Shown one piece after another: positions 7,865 to 15,000 of a stretch of DNA of 15,000 nucleotides. Each line of letters starts with the position of its first letter. Within the stretch, counting starts at the first letter, position 1. Origin of the DNA: Hirudo medicinalis (lineage: Eukaryota > Annelida > Clitellata > Hirudinida > Hirudinidae); the NCBI GenBank assembly GCA_011800805.1, contig MPNW01000589.1, positions 84,563 to 99,562 of the forward strand. The letters are read 5' to 3'. The position numbers and the translations under genes were made by a program. The notes beneath the pieces are model-generated. The model had not been told where the DNA came from, made no database searches, and saw only the letters and a program-made list of their open reading frames with translations.

Positions 7865-10624
7865 ATGAATGAAAACAAATCTGCAAAGAATAAAAGGAAG
7901 AAGACCGGCAACAACAAGAGGTCCGACAAAAAGAAGGACAAACAGGCAAATGCGAAACCGGAAGACGATCAGACCGAGAACGACAAAATCGAAACAGCAG
8001 AAAATTCAGAAGTTGCACTGAGCTGTTCAGCTACGGAATCTTATAAAGATGATGGTAACTCTCGAACATCTAAGAAAAACAGCGAGACTAGCGTCAGTGA
8101 GCCAGAAATCATTTGCAAAATGGAGGATAGCTCAGGTAGTTGTGATTTCAAGACGTCCAAAGACGATAAACATGTCGACAATAAAGAAGTTAAAACATTT
8201 TCACAGACAACAGAGGCAAATGACGATTCCAAGATGTCAACAGACGATAAACATGTCGACAATAAAGAAATTAAAACATCTTCACAGACAACAGAGGCGA
8301 ATGGCGCGAGTTCCAGTGATTCTAAAGCGGACGGTGAAAGGCAAACCACAATCACAAAAGCAAGCCAAAAGATGAAAAAATCTGAGCCAGCCTCTTCTAC
8401 TCAGACCAAACCAAACGAAATTCAGGGATACTCGAGAGGAGCAAAGCAATCTGTGAAAGTGGACATGAAAGATCAACACTTCTCCAAGGTGGGACAGTTG
8501 TCCAGCATGAGAAGCAGTGGTTTCAGGCAAGACAAGCATCATGAAAATTCAGAAGTTGTACTGAGCTGTTCAGCTACGGAATCTAATAAAGATGATGGTG
8601 ATTCTCGAACGTCTAAGAAGAATAACGCAACTAGAGTCAATGAGCCAGAAACCATTTGCAAAATGGAGGATAGCTCAGGTAGTTGTGATTTCAAGACGTC
8701 CACAGTCGACAATAAAGAAGTTAAAACATCTTCACAGACAACAGAGGCGAACGGCGCCAGTTCCAATGATTCTAAAGTGGACGGTGAAAGGCAAACCACA
8801 ATCACAAAAGCAAGCCAAAAGATGAAAAAATCTGAGCCAGCCTCTTCTACTCAGACCAAACCAAACGAAATTCGGGGATACTCGAGAGGAGCAAGGCAAT
8901 CTGTGAAAGTGGACATGAAAGATCAACACTTCTCCAAGGTGGGACTGTGGTCCAGCCTGAGAGGCAGTAGTTTCAGGCAAGATAAGCATCATGATGTGGT
9001 GCAGAGCAATGCAAGAGGATACGTCAGGAGGGCACATTCTGCTGAGAAGAGTGAGTTTGATGTTGTAAATGTAAATGCATTTATATAGAGCCATGTGCAT
9101 AGCATCAGAGGTGCTTTTTTGCTAATCATTTATATAGCAAATTATTACAAAATTCATCATTTTACTTCGTTCAGCCGTGTTTTACGCGATCATAATTCGT
9201 GGCATAGACAATTCTCGTTTACAATCTGCCATTACACTGATCACATGACACGCCTAAACCACTCCCACTCAGGTCTTGACCCCTCCTTCCACTCCGCCTA
9301 CTTCAATCTTTCGGGGAAGAGGGATAATTTCCACTTCTTTTTCAAGAGGCAGAGTCCTTTCAGCCAGCACTTCATGTCGGAGTTTGAGGTCGACGAGGTC
9401 AAGTACAACTGTTGTGAGCAGTTCATGATGCAACAGAAAGCACGTGAGTGTTCTTTTATGGTTGATGATTTATGGTTCGGTCGTTTCAATCGATTGAAAC
9501 TTAATGGTCACTTTCGGACGACAAGCGATTGACTGAGCGATTGGTCGGCCACGACAATATTGAGTAAAATTGTGACGGAAATAACTAAATATTATTCAGT
9601 GTTAAATATTCATGATTTAACCTTGAATTTATCATGTGATATTTTTTTAAAATGCTTTAGTAATTATTATTCTTAACCCAACGCTGCAATCAGTTATTAA
9701 TTAATGCAGTTATGTAATATTTTAAAAATAAAATTCACCGAGCAAACTATTGAACGCACAGTGACCTTCAAAGACGAAGACTCTGCCAAAAGGATAATGG
9801 CCACGACCGAGCCGAACGTCCAGAAGAGGTTCGGCAGGCAGGTGAAGAATTTTGACGGGGAAGTCTGGAACAGGGTCTGCATGGAGGTCGTGAAGAAAGG
9901 GAATTTGGCAAAGGTGGGTGACTGGGTACAGCAAAGCATTTGGTAGCTGTAACAGCAGACAACGTTAATAACGATGGTGAAGATTCACGGGGCTTTGAAA
10001 TTGTAACGTCATTTCTAGTAATGACTCTGGTTACATTGGTTACAATACTGTTTTATCATGTCCTTCATCTTTACGTAATTCGTGATGATAACATTAGCGA
10101 TAAAAGCTCTTGTGAGTGGCTAGAACTTGGACTCCTAATGGAGCTGCACCAATGCGAAAGCATCAACAACATGGCCGTCGAAGCCCAGGATAGTCGGATC
10201 CTAACTTGTGACATTCAGCATGATTGCAACACCAGCAATATGTAATGCAAGCAAGTTTGGTCTTACCCAATGAGTGACCTCGGTCGGCCTACCCTGACCT
10301 TACCTAATTAGAGACATGGTCGATAAGACCCTCATTAAGTCCACAATGAATTAAGGTCCAAGTTAAGTTGTAATAAATTAAGTCTAATATTTGTTTTCAA
10401 ATCTCATCCAGTTCTCACAGAACCCAAAACTTAAAGAAACTCTCCTCAAGACTGGAAGCAAAGTCCTCGTGGAAGCCAGCCCCTATGACCGAATCTGGGG
10501 CATAGGGTTGGACCAGGATCATGCCGACGCATCCTATCCCGAGCACTGGCTCGGGGAAAACCGCCTCGGACGAATCCTGATGGAAGTGAGGGATGAACTT
10601 TCCAAGGAGTTGAAACCCAAATAA
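7865..10624 (+). CDS. NADAR (YbiA-like) domain protein with duplicated disordered N-terminus, four exons
   Basis: Exons 7865-9050, 9273-9443, 9762-9913 and 10412-10624 join with phases 1, 1 and 0 into 573 codons. Donors are AGA/GTGAGT, CAC/GTGAGT and AAG/GTGGGT; acceptors are CCCACTCAG, CGCACAG and CATCCAG. Residues 1-45 are Lys/Asn-rich with a likely nuclear signal (KNKRKK, KKKDK). Residues 46-376 are two hydrophilic Ser/Thr/Lys repeats. Residues 414-573 form a complete NADAR domain: SPFS (423-426), YNCCEQFMM (440-448), GRQVKNF (477-483), GNLAKFSQNP (499-508), VEASPYDRIWGIGL (523-536) and LGRILMEVRDEL (555-566). NADAR proteins are N-glycosidases; relatives act on a riboflavin-pathway intermediate or remove ADP-ribose from guanine in nucleic acids. 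The substrate here is unknown. The start is the first ATG after an in-frame TGA (7820-7822). The domain call is strong; exon 1 as part of the same protein rests on phase and splice sites. Confidence 0.88.
8000..8542 (+). repeat. coding tandem repeat copy 1 (543 bp, 181 residues)
   Basis: First copy of a direct duplication inside exon 1, starting with GAAAATTCAGAAGTTG. It encodes residues 46-226. Recognisable blocks are ENSEV.LSCSATES, then EPE.ICKMEDSSGSCDFKTS, then QTTEANGASS, and finally a basic C-terminal block with GYSRGA and FSKVG. It carries a nested 81-bp duplication (8162-8323) that copy 2 lacks. Confidence 0.95.
8162..8323 (+). repeat. nested 81-bp coding duplication
   Basis: GACGATAAACATGTCGAC recurs at 8162 and 8243, exactly 81 bp (27 codons) apart, followed in both by AATAAAGAA, TTAAAACAT and TTCACAGACAACAGAGGC. 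The period is in frame, so the protein gains a second KHVDNKE...SQTTEAN segment. The matching place in the second large repeat (near 8698-8750) holds only one shortened unit. Confidence 0.92.
8543..8992 (+). repeat. coding tandem repeat copy 2 (450 bp, 150 residues)
   Basis: Second copy of the large duplication, adjoining copy 1 with no spacer and in the same frame (residues 227-376). It is 93 bp shorter: 81 bp is the absent nested unit and 12 bp is lost beside it. Most of the 3' two thirds is nearly identical in DNA. The 5' part has several amino-acid changes, such as Tyr to Asn, Ser to Arg and Ile to Thr. Confidence 0.95.
9273..10624 (+). other. NADAR domain region, exons 2-4
   Basis: Exon 2 (9273-9443, 57 codons' worth) supplies the N-terminal strand with SPFS and the conserved Glu444 of the NCCEQ motif, the segment that usually contributes to the active site. 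Exon 3 (9762-9913) supplies the helical segment from LTFKDEDSAKRI to GNLAK. Exon 4 (10412-10624) supplies FSQNP to the end. Introns are 318 bp (9444-9761) and 498 bp (9914-10411). The family's signature residues that I can recall are intact, so the enzyme should be active. The second intron contains an unrelated 101-codon open frame (9940-10245). Confidence 0.9.
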
Positions 10625-10780
10625 TCTGAACTTGTGGGTGACCTAATGACCTATACATGTGGCTGCCATCAATTGAGCCATTACTAGTAATTTTATGCTA
10701 CTGATTATGCTTGAGTTTATGCTTATGGTTTTATCTCCTCCAGTTGTTAAGGAAGGTAACATATTTGCTGGTTAAATAAT

Positions 10781-10802
10781 AATAAACAATAATAATAATA
10801 AA
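10781..10802 (+). terminator. candidate poly(A) signals of the NADAR gene
   Basis: AATAAA occurs at 10781-10786 and again at 10797-10802, 157 and 173 nt past the stop codon, within an AATAAT-rich stretch. The placement suits 3' end formation, although the motif arises easily in this repeat. Confidence 0.5.
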
Positions 10803-10938
10803 CAATAATAAGGCTTAACAATATCCTATCTTTCGAAGTCATTGGATTTCCGTTTCTCGAGTTAGGATAGAAACCATTCATTTTTCCACAATGAGGTGTC
10901 TGTGTTGACAGGGATTTTGTAATTTTCAAAAATCATTC

Positions 10939-10944
10939 TTTATT
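10939..10944 (-). terminator. candidate poly(A) signal of the nephrocystin-like gene
   Basis: The minus strand reads AATAAA 249 nt past the TGA stop at 11193-11195. The stretch between (10945-11192) would be the 3' untranslated region and has no convincing coding content. The signal lies only about 140 bp from those of the convergent NADAR gene. Confidence 0.5.
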
Positions 10945-11192
10945 CTAAAATAACATTTCTGGTCAGCGGCATTTACAACTGTTGATCACGATCGTTAAAA
11001 ATGACGATGCGAGTTACTGAGAAGGCACGTCGAAATAAATCCTCTTTGTCGAGTGCTTTTACAAATTTCAGGGGAAGCATGCTCCACGTTTTCAGTTCTC
11101 TGACATGATAAAATACAAGCATGCATTGACTAGACGAGGACGGACAAGCCCTGAGAGGGGGTCGCACTTGTAACCGAAACCTTGCACCCTCT

Positions 11193-13213
11193 TCAACGCA
11201 CGAGTCGACCTAATTGGACAGATCCGGGCGGATGGGTGGAGTTAGAACTCTTGAGGTCGTCTGGGGCGATTTGATTTCCTGCGACTGTGAGCAGATATAA
11301 CCGGGCTGCTTCCTCAAAGTCACCCTGAGATAGACAAAGGCAATTTGGCTGTTATGTTGCTATGTTTAGCACTGACTTACAATCATTATTATTACTATCA
11401 TTACTCAAAAAATTTAGTAGATAAAGAGGTTAGTTAATAATCGTTATTTATTACATGAATTTAACTGGAGATGTCTCCTAAGGCAATGGGGAGTAATTTT
11501 ATTAACCATCTGCTTGACTGCGACAATATGTTGGAGGAGATTGGGATGGGTAGGCCTCCCGAAAAGATTGTAAGGCATGTAAACACACCTATAATTATTG
11601 ACTCTCAAAGACAGTTTTTATGATAGAAATCCTCAGAGGCAATGGAAAAGCCAACAATGATTGAAAGGGGAATGATAACTTTTCAAGGATCCTTGACAGA
11701 TTGTTCAACTTTGGTACATACCCACCTGTTCGTATTTAGAGAGGGCCAGATTCTTCACGGTCTCCGTAATCCGAGGGTGTTCGGGAGGCAGCAGGGACCT
11801 GAACGTGTTCAATGCTATTTTGTACAGAGGCTCTGCTTTGGAATGCTTGCCCTTTATGGTAAATGTAAACAAATTCCAGATCAACCTTAATTGGGTGACG
11901 TTATTAGCTGATCATTAAGTGATAACGCTGAGGATAAAATCAAAGACGCACTAATGAATCCCACTCAGAACATTTTTTCCTAAATTATAAATTATTATCA
12001 ATCTAATCACATCTAATCCTTTCAATTTATAATTTGTGTACCTGCTGGGAGCACACCACTGCTAGGTTCACAAGAGCTGTGGCAAATTCATAAGGCGGGG
12101 TCGAAGAGTTCTCCTTCAGCAGGTTCAGCAGGATCTCCAGGTACTGTTCGGCCTTGTCCATCCTACCCTGCACGAACAAAAACTCACTTGAGAGAGAGAG
12201 AAAACAAGCCACCCCACGACCCTGCCCCATCCTGCAAACAATTTTTAAGAAGCCAAAAATTCTAATTTAAGGAAGACGCACTGTGTGTCGGCTGATATGA
12301 ACTAAGTTTCTCATCGTTCCCAGCGCCAGAGGTGGATCGTGCCCAGCCATCTGGCGAATGAAAAGAAATTCAACTCTGACGAATAAATTCACATTATGAC
12401 AATTTATAATGGATTCCAAGCACATGGCGAATGCACTAGTAAACATTAGTCTGAAGACCATTATCAAGACGCTGACTGGTCCGAGATTGGAATGTCAAGA
12501 ATGAAAACATTAAATGAATAATAATAATAATAGTAATAATTCTCTAGTAATATTCATAAAAAATGCATAAATTCGAAAAAAAAAGAAAAACATTGAGCGG
12601 GTAAACAAGCCAGGAGAACGACACCTTTTGCACCAACTGCACAAGTTTCTCCGATAATTCCTCCACCTTGCTGAGCTGTTTCGACTGGCCGTAAAGAGCT
12701 GCCAGGCTGTTCAGCGATTGGACGACGGAGAGGTGGCCGCTCGGCAACAGGGACTCTCTTTTGACGAGGGACCCATTCAAAAAGGCTTCGGCTTCTCTAG
12801 AAATGATTTAACCGCATTTAACTATAAATCATTTAATTATTCAACAATGCGAGAAGAAATGTTTTGAAAATTTTCATAAATTAAGATAATTATTATTTAA
12901 TCGCCAGAGGGCCACATAACAAGCTATAATTCTACCTGTAATGACCCAACAAGGCATGGAGAACCCCGAGCTCGTGTTCAACTCCTGCGAGGGACAGGTC
13001 GTCGAGGTCGCCCGATTTCTGGGATGAATTGAGCTCCTCGATTCTCTGCCTTATTGATTCTGTGCTAGGCACCTGAATGTTGGAATGCTGAATCAGCAAT
13101 GATGATGATGATGATGGTGGTCCTAATATAGTAATTTTATCAGTAGTAGTAATGATGGCGATAATGAATGCATTAATAACAACAACAACAACAGTAATAA
13201 CATTAATAATAAC

Positions 13214-13258
<45 letters not shown>

Positions 13259-14839
13259 CTATCACGTCGATAGCAATATTAGCAAATGGTACTTGTCCGA
13301 CTCTGATGTTCGCTCTCTTGCTGTTCATCTTTGATCTCAGGTTAGTGGCCCTCTTAAGGAAATTATCAGACATTTCTGCCCTGGTAAAAAAATTATAAAA
13401 TGAAAGTAACGATGATGACGACGACGATGATGAGGTGAGTACAGACCAACCTTCCCTGCTTGAGATGAAAACTAGCCAACAAATCCAACTGGGCAGCAAC
13501 AAGATGGTGGTAACAATACTCATGTGCGACATCATTCTCGTCTCCTTCATCACCCTTGTCATCACCATCATCATCAACATCAGCTCGACAAAGGTCATCA
13601 TCATCATCGTCACTGGGGTCAGAACGTTGCAACTTTTGCACTTTGTATCTGTTGGTCGGAGATTCTTTCTTGACAGCATCGTTATCATCACCATCATCAT
13701 CCTCTTCATTGTCGATGTTGCTGTTGCCATTTTGTCCGCCTGTCATATCCATCATGCCCTCAAAATGAGAGAGGGCGGTCAGGTACATGGTCTCTGCAAC
13801 ACCCCTCCGACCCAGTTTGTCATGAATGTGACCCAGTAAGTTGCTGACACGACCCACTTTTAGGGGACCAAGGATGTCATGCCCTTGGAACTCATCACAT
13901 CTTTGGAGGATTTCGAGCGCCTGGGGCGATCAGAACGATGAGACTCTCTTCATTATCATCATCACCATCACCATAATTATCGTTATCATCATCATCACCT
14001 CTTCATGGAGACCTTGCTCGGTAAGGAACTTTCCTACCAGCTCATAGCTGATGGATAGAAGGGGTTGAGATTCTTTGGAGTTATCCAGGTCTGTGAATGC
14101 ATTGAACTATACATGTACAATGAGCATCGTCATCGTGGTGATGGCCATCACCATCATCATCATCGCCGTAGCGATCATCAATATCATCATCATCACCGAG
14201 ACCAACTTTGTTCGTACTCCTGCAGTTTCTGATCCAACTTAGAGGAAACCGTCACCAGGTCATAGTTCAGCGACCTCCAGTAATCAACCAACTCTGACCC
14301 CAAACCCCTGAGGATATGATTACGATAATAATGAAGATGACGACAATGATGATGCTTTCATCGGCAATGATATCGTGTGATGATCATGCAACCAATGATG
14401 GCAAGGGAAACGAAACGAGGTTAAAAGGTTCAGAGGACCCACCTCCCAAGAAAGGTCATGCAAAGTTCAAGGTCACTGACAATGACCCTGAGCTTCTCCC
14501 AGTCCTGGAGTCTGCAGGACATCCAGGCAAGTTCGGCAACCCTCCTGGGAGTCACTTGTCGATGGCTGAGCAGATGAAGGATTTGCGATGTTATATCACA
14601 ATTATGTTAAAATTATAGTTTTTATATTGTGATTATTAATGATTATAATAATCATCGCAATACTACGATCATCGACATTGTCGTCGTCATCATTGTCATC
14701 GTCATCTTCATCGTCATTACCTCAATTTTGACAAGTGGTACTTCAAGAGACTGTCATTCATCGCCAATGACACGGGATTGTCATCATGGCCGTCATCTTT
14801 GCAGTCTCCAGATAACCAATCACTGATGGCTGATCTGAC
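11193..14839 (-). CDS. NPHP3: nephrocystin-3-like TPR protein, C-terminal part (12 exons; 5' end beyond the window)
   Basis: Exons in transcript order: 14839-14721, 14565-14443, 14307-14197, 14047-13999, 13920-13451, 13380-13293, 13072-12936, 12796-12625, 12350-12282, 12167-12042, 11851-11726, 11324-11193 (stop TGA). All junctions are GT-AG and phases agree, giving 573 visible codons. Residues 1-117 resemble the linker after the nephrocystin NTPase region (RVAELAWMSCRLQDWEKL, SELVDYW). About eight tetratricopeptide repeats follow: roughly 117-150, 158-190, 268-305, 351-385, 390-423, 431-464, 472-508 and 515-548. EFATALVNLAVVCSQQ and VVQSLNSLAALYGQSKQ closely match my memory of vertebrate nephrocystin-3. 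That protein works in the inversin compartment of primary cilia with inversin, NEK8 and ANKS6. An Asp-rich insert splits repeats two and three. The 5' acceptor (14840) is the least certain. Another large-period TPR protein is the main alternative. Confidence 0.82.
13073..13292 (-). other. intron with AAT and GAT microsatellites
   Basis: Lies between the exons at 13380-13293 and 13072-12936, both phase 0 at this junction. On the plus strand it contains GAT at 13101-13116, an AAC cluster near 13180-13195, and about 50 bp of AAT at 13203-13257. The donor is GTACCA and the acceptor ACATTCAG. Confidence 0.75.
13525..13755 (-). other. microsatellite-encoded acidic insert in the TPR array
   Basis: Inside the 470-nt exon, visible-protein residues about 190-266 separate TPR helix YLTALSHFE (180-188) from the next TPR helix (HHLVAAQLDLLASF, 272-285). 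Residues 204-264 include 23 aspartates, among them a run of six at 238-243, coded by GAT/GAC triplets. The frame stays open through all 470 nt, and both flanks are clearly TPR, so translation is likely. A small unrecognised intron inside the GAT stretch is still possible, because GTGATGATG also begins true introns nearby. Confidence 0.72.
13921..13998 (-). other. 78-bp GAT-rich intron
   Basis: Very short intron between GLHEE and ALEIL of the first TPR, phase 0 on both sides. It begins GTGATGATGATGATAACG and ends TCGCCCCAG. Almost half of it is GAT/GGT triplets. The next intron upstream (14048-14196) begins with GTGATGATGATGATATTG, so two donors sit at the edge of the same microsatellite type. 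Confidence 0.75.
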
Positions 14840-15000
14840 CTTTGTATAACAAATCTCAAAAATTAATTCGTTACGATAAGAAATGTCACGACAATGACGA
14901 TGCGACGGAAGCATAATTTTAATAACATTGCCAATGCTGGCGATGAGGTAACAATGATGATGATGATGACATAGTGGTGTCTTTGATGATAATGATGATG
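14840..15000. other. probable intron of the nephrocystin-like gene, with GAT repeats
   Basis: Upstream of the acceptor TTATACAAAG the minus frame loses nephrocystin resemblance and the DNA turns AT-rich, with GAT runs near 14954-14969 and 14985-15000. No further exon is recognised before the window edge. Confidence 0.5.

Noticed and set aside
8041..8805. Several 77-108 codon frames on both strands within the NADAR exon 1
   Set aside because: They are paired shadows of the duplicated coding repeat and appear twice because the DNA is duplicated.
10973..11167. 64-codon minus frame downstream of the nephrocystin-like stop
   Set aside because: It falls in the predicted 3' untranslated region, starts after the TGA, and has no recognisable motif.
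13203..13730. 175-codon minus frame rich in Met, Ser and a Tyr run
   Set aside because: It is an alternative frame across the acidic-insert exon and the next intron, created by GAT and AAT repeats; the TPR frame explains the region.
14316..14826. Plus-strand frames of 65-100 codons at the right end
   Set aside because: They are antisense to the nephrocystin-like exons and their GAT-rich introns, with low-complexity translations.

Overview
This window is animal nuclear DNA. It is AT-rich, has short GT-AG introns, long trinucleotide microsatellites (CAT/GAT and AAT/ATT), large gene-poor stretches and a cilium-type gene. I favour an invertebrate, probably a lophotrochozoan (annelid- or mollusc-like), but the sequence does not fix the species. 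No bacterial operons, rRNA, tRNA or CRISPR arrays were seen.

Layout. Positions 1-532 hold two blocks of CAT/CGT/CAC microsatellite and an ATT run. Positions 533-2570 contain no gene I can name. A small secreted somatomedin-B protein gene lies on the minus strand (2621-2947), with a good TATA box at 3296-3306. Positions 3310-7770 are mostly gene-poor. They hold AAT and GAT microsatellites, one open stretch at 3504-3616 resembling part of a mannose-6-phosphate-receptor-homology (MRH) domain, a roughly 52-bp tandem repeat (4716-4860), and a stop-broken remnant resembling a BEL/Pao retrotransposon protease (about 5401-5787).

The right half carries two convergent multi-exon genes. The plus-strand gene (7865-10624) splices four exons into a predicted 573-residue protein. 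Its lysine/serine-rich, apparently disordered N-terminal two thirds contains a recent in-frame tandem duplication; its C-terminus is a complete NADAR (YbiA-like, ADP-ribose-linked N-glycosidase) domain. The minus-strand gene (11193 to beyond the inspected exon end at 14839) gives twelve phase-consistent exons, again by coincidence totalling 573 codons. They encode the C-terminal part of a nephrocystin-3-like protein: the end of the linker after the NTPase region, then about eight tetratricopeptide repeats. One repeat boundary carries an Asp-rich insert made from a GAT/GAC microsatellite. The two genes meet tail to tail, with candidate poly(A) signals about 140 bp apart.

Exon joins were made by eye: splice motifs, reading phase and family resemblance agree, but there is no transcript evidence. 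Family assignments rest on remembered motifs, not on a database search. The most interesting items are the NADAR fusion with its fast-changing duplicated N-terminus, and the microsatellite-derived acidic insert and splice-donor overlap in the nephrocystin-like gene.
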